Made by a program: the position numbers and the translations under genes. From Sphingomonas sp. (GTDB lineage: Bacteria; Pseudomonadota; Alphaproteobacteria; Sphingomonadales; Sphingomonadaceae), in NCBI RefSeq assembly GCF_029239295.1, contig NZ_JAQZBC010000003.1, positions 62,001 through 126,000 on the forward strand: 64,000 bases of DNA, in the 5' to 3' direction. The notes beneath the pieces were generated by a model. It was not told the origin of the DNA. It saw nothing but the letters and a program-made list of their open reading frames with translations, and made no database searches. How positions within the stretch are numbered: position 1 is the first letter of the stretch; each line of letters opens with the position of its first letter. Of the stretch, positions 44,521 to 54,330 are shown one piece after another.

Positions 44521-45299
44521 AAGTCGAACTCCGTCATGATCGGGACGTGATCGGACGGTTTGAGCCAGCTGCGGCAGGCCTCAAACACCTGATGCGACCG
44601 CGCAGCCTGCGCCACATCGCTGGTTGCCCACATATGATCGAGCCGGCGACCACGATCATTCTTCGTCCAATCCGCCGAACGATAGCTCCACCAGGTGTGC
44701 AGGCGCGCTGGCGCGGGGTGGAAATGGCGGCCGAGATCGACCCAGCTATTGGACTGGCGTAGCCGATCGAGCGCCTCGACCTCGACCGGCGTGTGGCTGA
44801 CGACCTTCAGCAGCGCCTTGTGGTTCCAGACGTCGGAGGGCAGCGGTGCGATGTTGAAATCGCCGGTCAGGATCGTCGGGCAATCGAGCGACGCAGACCA
44901 TTCGGTCATCCGCTGCACGAAATCGAGCTTCTGCCCGAACTTCGGGTTCACCTCACGATCGGGGACGTCACCGCCCGCCGGAACATAGACATTCTCCAGC
45001 CGGACGCCGTTGGGCAGCCGGACGCCGATATGGCGTGCTTCGCGATTGGCCTGCCAGTCGAAGCGATCATCCTCGCTGAGCGGCACCCGGCTGATGATCG
45101 CGACGCCATGATGCATGCGCTGGCCGTGGATCAGGACGTGATCATAGCCGAGCGAACGGAAACCGGCGGCGGGGAAATCCGCGTCGATGACCTTGGTTTC
45201 CTGCAGACACAGGATGTCCGGCGACGCCTCCCGAAGGAACTGCTCGACGATGTCGAGGCGAAAGCGAACCGAATTGATGTTCCAGCTGACGATCTTCAC
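44517..45299 (-). CDS. xth: exodeoxyribonuclease III
   Basis: 260 residues. An AP endonuclease/3'-5' exonuclease of base-excision repair. Motifs: MKIVSWNINSVRFRL, DILCLQETKV (catalytic Glu), GDFNIAP, DLGRHFHP, WWSYR, RLDHMWAT and SDHVPIMTEF (catalytic His). Length is typical. It overlaps ribA by 4 bases downstream. Confidence 0.96.
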   Translation of the reverse strand: MKIVSWNINSVRFRLDIVEQFLREASPDILCLQETKVIDADFPAAGFRSLGYDHVLIHGQRMHHGVAIISRVPLSEDDRFDWQANREARHIGVRLPNGVRLENVYVPAGGDVPDREVNPKFGQKLDFVQRMTEWSASLDCPTILTGDFNIAPLPSDVWNHKALLKVVSHTPVEVEALDRLRQSNSWVDLGRHFHPAPARLHTWWSYRSADWTKNDRGRRLDHMWATSDVAQAARSHQVFEACRSWLKPSDHVPIMTEFDF

Positions 45300-45392
45300 G
45301 TCAGCGGCTGTAGCGGGAGGCCGCGCGGCTCACAACCGACCGGCGGAACAGCGCGACGCGTCTTTCCCCCCGACCACGTCAGCAAAAGGAAA

Positions 45393-45424
45393 GGCCCTCG
45401 CTCCGGGGGCATGGAGCGAGGGCC
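45393..45424 (-). terminator. strong intrinsic terminator, minus strand (lolA)
   Basis: A perfect 12-bp stem GGCCCTCGCTCC/GGAGCGAGGGCC with an 8-base loop. On the minus strand it is followed by TTTCCTTTT, so it terminates transcription from lolA, about 140 bases downstream of its stop. Confidence 0.8.
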
Positions 45425-45563
45425 GACCTGGCGTTCGTCACGCAGGGGGAAGTGGAGCATTGTCCGGGCAACAGGGGGAAAATCCCGGATCGCCCCACAT
45501 CCGCATTACAGGTTCTAGGATCAGGTACCTGTCGCCTGGATGAACGAATTCGACGAAATTCAT

Positions 45564-46172
45564 TCAGTTTCGCGTGCTGCTTCTCCGTGGATCGTTCCAG
45601 CGGAACGTTCCGTCGCTGACGGGCACGTTGAAGCGCTGATTGGCCAGGCGGATCGTCGTGCGATTGCCCTGACTGTCGAGCGTGACCCAGCCCTGCAGCA
45701 TCAGCCCGCCCGGCGCCGATGTATCGCGAGCGAACACCATGTTGATGCGGCCATATTCGGGATGTTTGGGATCATAGCCCTCGACCGACAGCACGCGCGG
45801 ATCGGCACCGGGAATCACCTTCGCAAAGCGGCTGATGTCGCGATCCGGGTTGATCAGCACACCCAGCGGCGAGTTGGTGATCGGCCAGCGCTGCACCTGT
45901 CGCACCGAATAGTCGATGAAGGTCAGCGCCTTGCCATCGCCGACCACCAGGATCGGGACGCTCTTCTCATATTGAAAGCGGATCTTGCCCGGCTTCTTGA
46001 GCGACAGCGTGCCAGTCACCGTCTTACCCGCCCGGTCAGTCTGCGTGAAATCCGCGGTCATCGTGTTGACCGCGCGCAGATGGTTCTGGACGAGCGCCAA
46101 GTCGCCCGATTGTGCCGCGGCGGGGGCAGCGATGATCACCGCAGCAGCAAGGGGCAGTGTAAATTTCACCAT
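45564..46172 (-). CDS. lolA: outer-membrane lipoprotein carrier LolA
   Basis: 202 residues from ATG 46172 (GGGAG upstream). A periplasmic chaperone ferrying lipoproteins from LolCDE to the outer membrane. Signal peptide MVKFTLPLAAAVIIAAPAAAQ; domain motifs ADFTQTDRAGKTVTGTLSLKKPGKIRFQYE and VIPGADPRVLSVEGYDP match the LolA/LolA-like fold. Clients here would include LptE and the OmpA lipoprotein. Confidence 0.88.
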   Translation of the reverse strand: MVKFTLPLAAAVIIAAPAAAQSGDLALVQNHLRAVNTMTADFTQTDRAGKTVTGTLSLKKPGKIRFQYEKSVPILVVGDGKALTFIDYSVRQVQRWPITNSPLGVLINPDRDISRFAKVIPGADPRVLSVEGYDPKHPEYGRINMVFARDTSAPGGLMLQGWVTLDSQGNRTTIRLANQRFNVPVSDGTFRWNDPRRSSTRN

Positions 46173-46291
46173 GACTCTCCCGTTGGTCACTGCCCGGCAT
46201 ATCGGACGGAGGGGTTGAACGCGTGGTGAACCCCCTCCGGTTCCCGCCTGGCGACACCCCGTGACAGGGAGCGCCCAAGCGTTCCGCCACG

Positions 46292-47023
46292 TCAGAACAG
46301 CGTAATGATGCCGACCGTCTCGCCGGTACCTACCCAGCCCTCGTAGATCATCTTGAACGCGACGAAGACGATCACTGCGAGGCCGATATAGGCGATCCAG
46401 CTGTAGCGGCCGATGATCCGCGCGATGAAGTTCGCCGCCAAGCCCATCAGCGCGACGGACAGGATCAGGCCGACGACGAGAATGCCAGGATGCTCGCGCG
46501 CGGCGCCAGCGACGGCGAGCACGTTGTCGAGGCTCATCGACACGTCGGCGATGGCGACGGCCCAGGCGGCCGATGCGAACGAGCGGGCGGGGGTGAGACC
46601 CGAACGCTCGTCACCCTCGATCTCCTCCGACCCGGTATTGCTGTGCGTATCGGCACGCAATTCGCGCCAGAACTTCCAACTGACCCACAGCAGCAGCAGG
46701 CCACCGGCAAAAATCAGCCCCACGACTCCCATCAGCCAGGTCACCACCAGCGCGAAGGCGATGCGCAGCACCAGCGCGGCGATGATGCCGATCAGGATCA
46801 CCTTCTTGCGCTGCTCGGCCGGCAGGCCGGCCGCGAGCGCGCCCACGACAACCGCATTGTCGCCGGCGAGCACCAGGTCGATCATCAGCACCTGGCCGAA
46901 GGCGGCCAGCGCCGCGGGCTCGGTGATGTTCGAGAAATCGGCGAGGATGTGCTGCCAGATGTCACCCAGCGAGCCAGGGCCCTGGATAGCAGCGGCAGCT
47001 TGAGCAAGGAGGGTGAGGATCAA
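46292..47023 (-). CDS. TerC family integral membrane protein
   Basis: 243 residues with about seven hydrophobic spans. Family motifs: LVLAGDNAVVVGALAAGLP near the N-terminus and AVAIADVSMSLDNVLAVAGAA in the second half, each with an acidic residue within the membrane. Members are linked to metal (manganese/calcium) export or tellurium resistance. No manganese riboswitch (yybP-ykoY type) could be recognised upstream. Single gene on the minus strand. Confidence 0.9.
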   Translation of the reverse strand: MILTLLAQAAAAIQGPGSLGDIWQHILADFSNITEPAALAAFGQVLMIDLVLAGDNAVVVGALAAGLPAEQRKKVILIGIIAALVLRIAFALVVTWLMGVVGLIFAGGLLLLWVSWKFWRELRADTHSNTGSEEIEGDERSGLTPARSFASAAWAVAIADVSMSLDNVLAVAGAAREHPGILVVGLILSVALMGLAANFIARIIGRYSWIAYIGLAVIVFVAFKMIYEGWVGTGETVGIITLF

Positions 47024-47362
47024 CGCTTGGGCTCCGGCATGGCTGGGGTGGAACGGTTTCGGGCGGTCCCGGTTTCCCCGCCGTTATCGCAGAGCAGGGG
47101 CGACCGCCAGCGTTCGCCGATTATCGGTCCGCCTTGGGATGCGCTGGCAGGGCCGCGTGGGGGCTCCCTCCGCCGGCGGAAGCGGCGTTGGGTGGGTCTA
47201 CGGGTAGCAGACCGGATACGGCTGTGGCCGAACGCGCTGGTCTACTCGCCTTGGAGCGCCGGGCCACAACTAGGGCGCGCGATGACGCCCTTCTCTGGGT
47301 GGCACGGCGCGCCTGCGACCTTGCAACGATGCGCCGGGGGGACGGCACCCCCCGGCAGCGAG
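47024..47362. other. 339-base gap between terC and rho
   Basis: No supported gene; the ORFs here are Arg/Pro-rich shadows or extend out of rho antisense. It should hold the terC promoter on the minus strand and the rho 3' hairpin at 47333-47356. Nothing else recognisable. Confidence 0.5.
47333..47356 (-). terminator. hairpin after rho
   Basis: GCCGGGGGG pairs with CCCCCCGGC across a 6-base loop, just past the rho stop. No U-run follows, so it may stabilise the 3' end rather than terminate by itself. Confidence 0.55.
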
Positions 47363-48619
<1,257 letters not shown>

Positions 48620-48858
48620 GTTTGAGTCCGATGTGAATCGGTTGGGGAGAAAGCCCGGTCGGCGGAAAAGACGTTCGCGCGGCAACGAGACTGCAAGGAG
48701 GCAGCGGGCCGAGAGGCCACACCGTATGCCGCGACGTAGGAGCGCCTCAGGCCTTAGTCAAGCACGTCCTGCGGCCTGAATTGCACGGGCGCCAGCCTGG
48801 AGGCGGCCTGTTTCCGGAGAAGTTCGGCCGCATCTGGAAGCGGTACGGCCAGCAGCGC

Positions 48859-49317
48859 CTAGAACGGCTTCACCACCGCCAGAATCACGATGATGATGAC
48901 CGCGAGCGCCGGGACTTCGTTCATCATCCGCAGGCGCCGGCCGGTCCATGGCGCCTTTCCGACAGCCAGCTTTTTCGAATAGCCGACCATCCAGGCCTGA
49001 TAGCCGGTCAGCAGGTAGACGACGAACAGCTTGGCATGGAGCCAGGCGAGCCCCTGGATCGTCACCAGGAGCCCGATGTTGATGGCGAGTGCGAAACCGA
49101 TGACCCAGACGGCGATCATCGCAGGGGTCAGGATGATGCGGCGCAGGCGGCGTTCGCGAAGCGCCCAGCGGCCCTCCTCCACCGGATCGCCCAGCCCGTC
49201 CTGGTGATGGACCAGATAGCGCGGGAAGATGAACAACCCCGCCATCCAGAAGATGACGAAGATGACATGGGCCGCCTTCACCCAAAGGTAGTAGGCGCCC
49301 AGAAATCCTGCACCCAT
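48859..49317 (-). CDS. hemJ: protoporphyrinogen oxidase HemJ (CopD-like)
   Basis: 152 residues with four hydrophobic spans. HemJ oxidises protoporphyrinogen IX to protoporphyrin IX. Conserved features: LWVKAAHVIFVIFWMAGLFIFPRYLVHH (His in helix 1), WLHAKLFVVYLLTGYQAWM and RMMNEVPALAVIIIVILAVVKPF. Its ATG overlaps the hemE stop (TGATG), supporting a haem role over a copper role. Confidence 0.92.
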   Translation of the reverse strand: MGAGFLGAYYLWVKAAHVIFVIFWMAGLFIFPRYLVHHQDGLGDPVEEGRWALRERRLRRIILTPAMIAVWVIGFALAINIGLLVTIQGLAWLHAKLFVVYLLTGYQAWMVGYSKKLAVGKAPWTGRRLRMMNEVPALAVIIIVILAVVKPF

Positions 49318-50363
49318 CAGCCGTGTGCTCCCGACCCACGTACCCTGGCAATCACCTGCTCGACGTGCGCGATCGGCGTGTGCTGATCGATGCCGTGGCC
49401 GAGATTGAAGATATGCGGTCGCTGCGGGAAGGCCGCAAGGATGCGATCAACCGCCTCGTCGAGCATCGTGCCGCCGGCGATGAGCGCGAGCGGATCGAGA
49501 TTGCCCTGGACGGGCAGCGATTCCGGGAGGTTGGCGTCGGCCCAGAGCGGATCGACGGTTTCGTCGAGCCCGAGCGCGTCGACCCCGGTTTCGCGGGCAT
49601 AGGCCGGCAATTTGCCCCCTGCCCCCTTCGGAAAGCCGATGATCGGTGTGTCTGGGTGGCGTGCCTTCAGCGCGGACACGATCGCGGCGTTGGGCGCGAT
49701 GACCCAGCGTTCGAACTGCATTGGCGAGAGCGTTCCCGACCAGCTGTCGAACAGCTGCACCGCCTCCACCCCGGCGTCGATCTGCGCCGACAGATAATTG
49801 ACCGTGCTGGCGACGATCGCATCGATGATCGCGCCGAATGCGACAGGATCGCGATACGCCATGCCGCGCGTTTCGGCCTGATCACGACTGCCCTGCCCGG
49901 CGACCATGTAGGTGGCGACGGTCCAGGGCGAACCGGCAAATCCGAGGAAGGTCGTTTCGGCCGGAAGCGCAGCGGCGACGCGGCGCACGGTGGCGTACAC
50001 CGGATCGAGCCGCTCAGGCACCGGCCGAAGCGAAGCGAGCGCGTGATCGACCAGCCGCGGGGTGAGGCGAGGTCCCTCGCCCGGTCCGAAGGTCAGATCC
50101 TGGCCCAGCGCCCAGGGCACCATGAGGATGTCGGAGAACAGGATCGCGCCATCGAAGCCGAAGCGGCGGATCGGTTGCAGCGTGACCTCTGCTGCGGATT
50201 CCGGATCGGTGGCGAGCGCGAGGAATCCGCCCTTCTCGGCCCGGATCGCGCGATATTCGGGCAAATAGCGGCCCGCCTGGCGCATGAGCCACATCGGTGG
50301 CCGCGTGCGGCGCTGCCCTTTCAGGACACCCAACAGCGGTTTGGAATCGGTTTGGGCGTCCAT
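49317..50363 (-). CDS. hemE: uroporphyrinogen decarboxylase HemE
   Basis: 348 residues from ATG 50363. It decarboxylates uroporphyrinogen III to coproporphyrinogen III. Signature RPPMWLMRQAGRYLPEYRAIR near the N-terminus (substrate-binding Arg residues), GFAGSPWTVATYMVAG and IGFPKGAGG. It is directly next to the probable oriC, the same arrangement as in Caulobacter. Confidence 0.97.
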   Translation of the reverse strand: MDAQTDSKPLLGVLKGQRRTRPPMWLMRQAGRYLPEYRAIRAEKGGFLALATDPESAAEVTLQPIRRFGFDGAILFSDILMVPWALGQDLTFGPGEGPRLTPRLVDHALASLRPVPERLDPVYATVRRVAAALPAETTFLGFAGSPWTVATYMVAGQGSRDQAETRGMAYRDPVAFGAIIDAIVASTVNYLSAQIDAGVEAVQLFDSWSGTLSPMQFERWVIAPNAAIVSALKARHPDTPIIGFPKGAGGKLPAYARETGVDALGLDETVDPLWADANLPESLPVQGNLDPLALIAGGTMLDEAVDRILAAFPQRPHIFNLGHGIDQHTPIAHVEQVIARVRGSGAHG

Positions 50364-50644
50364 GCTTCTACTCAAAAGTAAGATTCACAGGGTTGTGAGA
50401 TGATGTTGGCGCGTTGGTGCCGGGGCTTATGCGTTCGTCCCCCGATTGCCAACAGGTTGACCCAGGAAGAGTCGCGGACTCCCGGGGATTCGATTCATCT
50501 GTCCCCGTTATCCACAGCCTGTGGGTGAAACCATCCGGCGTGGACGGGATTGTGGATAGATGATCGGTTTTCCACGATCCGTCCGCCCGCTTGGCCGAGG
50601 GCTACGGTTACGCTACCACTTACCCACATGTTATCCACAGATTC
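50364..50644. other. probable chromosomal replication origin oriC
   Basis: A 281-base gap between hemE and ppsR, the location of Caulobacter oriC. Perfect DnaA boxes TTATCCACA at 50508-50516 and 50631-50639; one-mismatch boxes TGTGGATAG at 50551-50559 (reverse) and TTACCCACA at 50620-50628; weaker TGTGGGTGA (50520-50528) and TTTTCCACG (50568-50576). GANTC sites cluster here. The left part (50370-50400, TCAAAAGTAAGATTCACAG) is comparatively AT-rich and could be the unwinding element. Origin function is inferred from boxes plus synteny. Confidence 0.87.
50469..50496. promoter_or_regulatory. cluster of four GANTC (CcrM-type) sites in oriC
   Basis: GAGTC 50469, GACTC 50477, GATTC 50487 and GATTC 50492 fall within 28 bases. 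Two more lie at 50382 and 50640 inside the origin region, and one (GAATC) at 50344 in the start of hemE. GANTC is the target of the alphaproteobacterial cell-cycle methylase CcrM. Confidence 0.7.
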
Positions 50645-51484
50645 ATGCCGATGACGGTTAAGCTGCATCTGCACCTGCTGTCGGATTCCACCGGCGAGAC
50701 GCTGGAGAACATCGCAAAGGCTGCGTTGTCGCAATATGACGACGTCGAAACGGTGCGCCATTTCTGGCCGATGGTCCGCACCGAGGCGCATCTCGACCGC
50801 ATCCTGCAGGAAATCGCGCAAAATCCCGGGCTGGTGATCTACACGCTGGTTAATCCGGCGACGCGGCGCGCGCTGGAACAGCGCTGCCAGTCGCTTGGCC
50901 TGCCGATGGTTGCGCCGCTCGATCCCGTCAACGATGCCCTGTCGGCGTTGCTGGGGCAGCAGGCCAAGAACAAGCCGGGGCGCCAGCACGTGCTGGACGC
51001 GGCCTATTTCGCGCGGGTCGACGCGATCCAGTTCACCATCGCGCACGACGATGGCGTGTTGTGGGAGGAATGGGAGGACGCCGAGATCCTGCTGGCGGGC
51101 GTCTCGCGATCATCCAAGACGCCGACGTCGATCTACCTCGCCAATCGCGGGTTCAAGGTCGCCAACATCCCGATCGTGGTGGAAAGCCCGCCGCCCGCCA
51201 CACTGTTCACGCTGAAGAAGCCGCTGATCGTCGGGCTGACCACCAGCCCCGACCGGCTGATCCAGGTGCGGCGCAATCGATTGCTGTCACTGAACCAGGC
51301 GCCCGAGACGCCCTATGTCGATCAGGAAGCGGTGATCCGCGAGCTGAGCTACGCCCGGCGCATGTTTTCCGACCATGGCTGGCCAGTGATCGACGTGACC
51401 CGGCGGTCGATCGAGGAAACCGCGGCCGCGATCATCGCCTTGTTCAACGAGCGCGAAGGCGGCATCGGCAGGATCGAACGCTGA
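50645..51484 (+). CDS. ppsR: pyruvate,water dikinase / PPDK regulatory protein (DUF299)
   Basis: 279 residues from ATG 50645 (50651 also possible). A bifunctional ADP-dependent kinase/phosphorylase that switches PEP synthase or pyruvate phosphate dikinase on and off. Motifs: LHLHLLSDSTGETLENIAKAALSQY and the P-loop-like GVSRSSKTPTSIYLANRGFKVANIPIV. Equivalent to 'RP001' beside oriC in Caulobacter and Rickettsia. A DnaA box lies 6 bases before the start, so initiation and its transcription may interfere. Confidence 0.93.
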   Translation: MPMTVKLHLHLLSDSTGETLENIAKAALSQYDDVETVRHFWPMVRTEAHLDRILQEIAQNPGLVIYTLVNPATRRALEQRCQSLGLPMVAPLDPVNDALSALLGQQAKNKPGRQHVLDAAYFARVDAIQFTIAHDDGVLWEEWEDAEILLAGVSRSSKTPTSIYLANRGFKVANIPIVVESPPPATLFTLKKPLIVGLTTSPDRLIQVRRNRLLSLNQAPETPYVDQEAVIRELSYARRMFSDHGWPVIDVTRRSIEETAAAIIALFNEREGGIGRIER

Positions 51485-51499
51485 AGGAAGACAACCGAC

Positions 51500-52120
51500 G
51501 TGACGCCTGCTGCCCCCGGTTCGAGCACGCTGACGCTTGTGCTTGCCTCGCAATCCGCCTCGCGCATGGCGATGCTGACCGCCGCTGGCGTGCCCTTTCA
51601 GGCGCAGCCGGCGATGGTGGATGAGGATGCGGCCAAGGCGGCGCTGGGCGATATCGCGCCGCGCGACCTCGCCGATGCGTTGGCCGAGATGAAGGCGCTG
51701 AAGGTATCGCAGCGTAACCCGCAGGCGCTGGTGCTGGGGTCCGACAGTCTGGCGGTGCTGGAGGACGGCACGATCCTGTCCAAGCCCGAAAGCCGCGAGG
51801 ATGCGGCGCGCCATCTGGCGATGATGTCGGGCAAGCGCCACGATCTGGTCAGCGCGGCGGTGATCGCCGAAGGTGGCCGGCCGGTGTGGCGGCATGTCGA
51901 TCGCGCGCGGATGATGGTACGTCCATTGTCCGACGCATTCATCGACACGTATCTCGACGCCGAATGGCCGGCGATTGCGGGGTGCGTCGGCTGCTATCGG
52001 ATCGAGGGGCCAGGCGCCCAATTGTTCAGCCGGATCGAGGGGAGCCAGTTCACCGTGCTTGGCATGCCCCTATTACCGGTGCTGTCCTATTTGCGCGAAC
52101 GGAGTGTGTTGCCGGCATGA
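51500..52120 (+). CDS. maf: Maf-family nucleotide pyrophosphatase
   Basis: 206 residues, starting with GTG. It hydrolyses non-canonical or methylated nucleoside triphosphates. Motifs: LVLASQSASRMAMLTAAGVPF (the SxSxxR-type signature), VLGSDSLAVLEDG, SKPESREDAARHLAMMSGKRHDLVSA and GCVGCYRIEGPGAQLFSRIEGS. It overlaps aroE by 4 bases (ATGA). Confidence 0.93.
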   Translation: MTPAAPGSSTLTLVLASQSASRMAMLTAAGVPFQAQPAMVDEDAAKAALGDIAPRDLADALAEMKALKVSQRNPQALVLGSDSLAVLEDGTILSKPESREDAARHLAMMSGKRHDLVSAAVIAEGGRPVWRHVDRARMMVRPLSDAFIDTYLDAEWPAIAGCVGCYRIEGPGAQLFSRIEGSQFTVLGMPLLPVLSYLRERSVLPA

Positions 52121-52938
52121 CGAGGCCCTATGCCGAGGTGATCGGCGATCCGATCGCGCATTCGAAATCGCCGATCATCCATGGATTCTGGCTGGAGAAG
52201 CTGGGCATCGACGCGGATTATCGTGCGACGCGCGTCGCCAGCGAGGATCTGCCGCGCTTCATCGATGAGCGGCGCAGCGATCCGGCATGGCGCGGCTGCA
52301 ACGTCACCATCCCGCACAAGGTGGCGATGCTCGACCTAGTCGATGATCCGGGCGGGGTGCGCGACAGCATCGGCGCGATGAACACGGTGGTGCGGCAAGG
52401 GCCGGACGCGCTGTTCGGGACCAACACCGATGCGGCGGGATTCTATGCGCCGATCGCCGACGTCGACCTGACCGGCGCGCCCGTCGCGATCGTCGGTGCC
52501 GGCGGCGCGGCGCGTGCGGTGCTGTTTGCGCTGGCGCGGATGAACGTCGGGCCGGTGACCATCCTGAACCGATCACCGTTGAAGGCTGCGGCGCTGCTCA
52601 GCCGCTTCGGGCTGAAGGGCGATGTGCTGCCGCTGACCGGGCGGCTGCCGGCGGCCAAGCTGCTGGTCAATACCAGCGCGCTGGGCATGGAGGGACAGCC
52701 GCCGCTCGACCTCGATCTGCTGCCGTTGCCGGCCGACGCGCTGGTCTATGACATTGTCTATGCGCCGCTGCACACGCCGTTGCTCGACGCGGCCGAGGCG
52801 CGCGGGCTGGAGACGATCGACGGGCTGGAGATGCTGGTCGGGCAGGCGGCGGCGGCGTTCGAGCTGTTTTTTGGCCAGCCCGCGCCGCGCGAGCATGACG
52901 CGGAATTGCGCGAGCGGCTGATCGGTGCGGACGCCTAG
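52117..52938 (+). CDS. aroE: shikimate dehydrogenase AroE
   Basis: 273 residues from ATG 52117. NADPH-dependent reduction of 3-dehydroshikimate. Motifs: VIGDPIAHSKSPIIHGFWLEKLG, GCNVTIPHKVAMLD (catalytic Lys), FGTNTDAAGF, and the NADP-binding AIVGAGGAARAVLFALARM. GLEMLVGQAAAAFELFFG closes the domain. It belongs to the maf-aroE-coaE-dnaQ run. Confidence 0.95.
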   Translation: MTRPYAEVIGDPIAHSKSPIIHGFWLEKLGIDADYRATRVASEDLPRFIDERRSDPAWRGCNVTIPHKVAMLDLVDDPGGVRDSIGAMNTVVRQGPDALFGTNTDAAGFYAPIADVDLTGAPVAIVGAGGAARAVLFALARMNVGPVTILNRSPLKAAALLSRFGLKGDVLPLTGRLPAAKLLVNTSALGMEGQPPLDLDLLPLPADALVYDIVYAPLHTPLLDAAEARGLETIDGLEMLVGQAAAAFELFFGQPAPREHDAELRERLIGADA

Positions 52939-52988
52939 CCAATCAATGAAGCGCCGCCGAGCGAGCGGCCGGGGACAGGAGACCAGCA

Positions 52989-53582
52989 ATGCTGAAAGTG
53001 GGGCTCACCGGATCGATCGGCATGGGCAAGTCCACCGTCGCCGCGATGTTTGCCGAGGAGGGCATTCCGGTGTTCGACGCCGATGCCGAGGTGCACAAGC
53101 TGCAGGGACCGGCGGGGCGGGTGGTCGCCGCGATCGAGGCGCGCTTTCCGGGCACCACCGGAGAGCAGGGGGTCAACCGCACCGCCCTGGCCGAGGCGGT
53201 GCTGGGCGACGATGCCGCGATGAAGGCGCTGGAGGCAATCGTCCACCCTGCGGTGGGTGAGGAGCGGGCAACGTTCCTGGCGGCGAATGCCGATGCGCCG
53301 GTCGTCATTTTCGACGTGCCGCTGTTGTTCGAGACCGGCGGTCAGCGCGCGATGGACAAGGTGGTGGTGGTATCCGCCGCCCCGGGGGTGCAGCGCGCCC
53401 GCACGTTGCAACGCCCCGGCATGTCGGAGGGGAAACTGGATGCGATCCTGGCGCGCCAGGTGCCCGATGCCGACAAGCGCGCGCAGGCTGATTTCGTCAT
53501 CCCGACCGACGTGCCCCTCGAGGAAACACGTAGCCATGTTCGCCGGGTGATCGCTTGCCTGACGGGGGTGGAAGGCCGATAA
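52989..53582 (+). CDS. coaE: dephospho-CoA kinase CoaE
   Basis: 197 residues. The last step of coenzyme A synthesis, phosphorylating the ribose 3'-OH. P-loop VGLTGSIGMGKSTVAAMFAEEGIPVFDAD; further conserved VHPAVGEER, FDVPLLFETGG and DFVIPTDVPLEETR. Length is typical. Confidence 0.95.
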   Translation: MLKVGLTGSIGMGKSTVAAMFAEEGIPVFDADAEVHKLQGPAGRVVAAIEARFPGTTGEQGVNRTALAEAVLGDDAAMKALEAIVHPAVGEERATFLAANADAPVVIFDVPLLFETGGQRAMDKVVVVSAAPGVQRARTLQRPGMSEGKLDAILARQVPDADKRAQADFVIPTDVPLEETRSHVRRVIACLTGVEGR

Positions 53583-53589
53583 ACGCATC

Positions 53590-54279
53590 ATGCGCGAAAT
53601 CGTCTTCGATACCGAAACCACCGGCTTCACCTTTGGCGAGGACCGGATGGTGGAGATCGGGTGCGTCGAGCTGGTCAATCGCTGCGAGACGGGGCGCACC
53701 TTTCACGCCTACTTCCATCCCGAGCGGACCATGCCGCCCGGCGCCCTTGCGGTTCATGGACTGTCGGACGCCTTTCTGGCGGACAAGCCGCTGTTCCCCG
53801 CGGTGGCGGAGGAACTGATCGCCTTCATCGGCGATGCGCCGCTGATCGCGCACAACGCCTCGTTCGATTTCGGCTTCCTCAACGGCGAGCTGGGCCGCTG
53901 CGGGCGCGAGCTGATCTGCACCAGCCGGATGGTCGACACGCTGGCGATCGCCAAGCAGCGGCATCCGGGCGCCAAGCTGACGCTCGATGCGCTTTGCTCG
54001 CGCTATGGCATCGATCGGTCGCATCGCGTGCTGCACGGCGCGCTGCTCGACGCGCAGCTGCTGGCGCAGGTCTATGTCGAGCTGAGCGGCGGGCGGCAGA
54101 TCGGCCTGACGCTGGTCAGCGAAATGGTGGTGGAGGAGACGATTGTCGCCAGCGCATCGTCGCGTCCGATGCGCGCTCCGCGGCATTTCGCGCCCAGCGA
54201 TGAGGAACTAAGCGCGCATGCAGCGTTCATGACAAAGATCAAGAATCCGATCTGGGGAGGGGCCGTGGCGTCCGGTTGA
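53590..54279 (+). CDS. dnaQ: DNA polymerase III subunit epsilon DnaQ
   Basis: 229 residues. The 3'-5' proofreading exonuclease of the replicase. DEDDh motifs: IVFDTETTGFTFGEDRMVEIGCVEL (ExoI), LIAHNASFDFGFLNGEL (ExoII) and RVLHGALLDAQLLAQVY (ExoIII with His). The C-terminal tail would bind the alpha subunit. Its start is 7 bases after coaE. Confidence 0.95.
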   Translation: MREIVFDTETTGFTFGEDRMVEIGCVELVNRCETGRTFHAYFHPERTMPPGALAVHGLSDAFLADKPLFPAVAEELIAFIGDAPLIAHNASFDFGFLNGELGRCGRELICTSRMVDTLAIAKQRHPGAKLTLDALCSRYGIDRSHRVLHGALLDAQLLAQVYVELSGGRQIGLTLVSEMVVEETIVASASSRPMRAPRHFAPSDEELSAHAAFMTKIKNPIWGGAVASG

Positions 54280-54330
54280 CGCCCAACGCACCGGCGCAAG
54301 CACGCCGGGCCAGCAATGGAGAATGAGTCG

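Noticed and set aside
44521-44700. FMN riboswitch for ribA
   Set aside because: ribA overlaps xth upstream, so there is no leader space for a riboswitch.
47024-47150. Possible manganese (yybP-ykoY) riboswitch upstream of terC
   Set aside because: TerC genes elsewhere use this riboswitch, but I could not find the conserved paired internal-loop sequences here.
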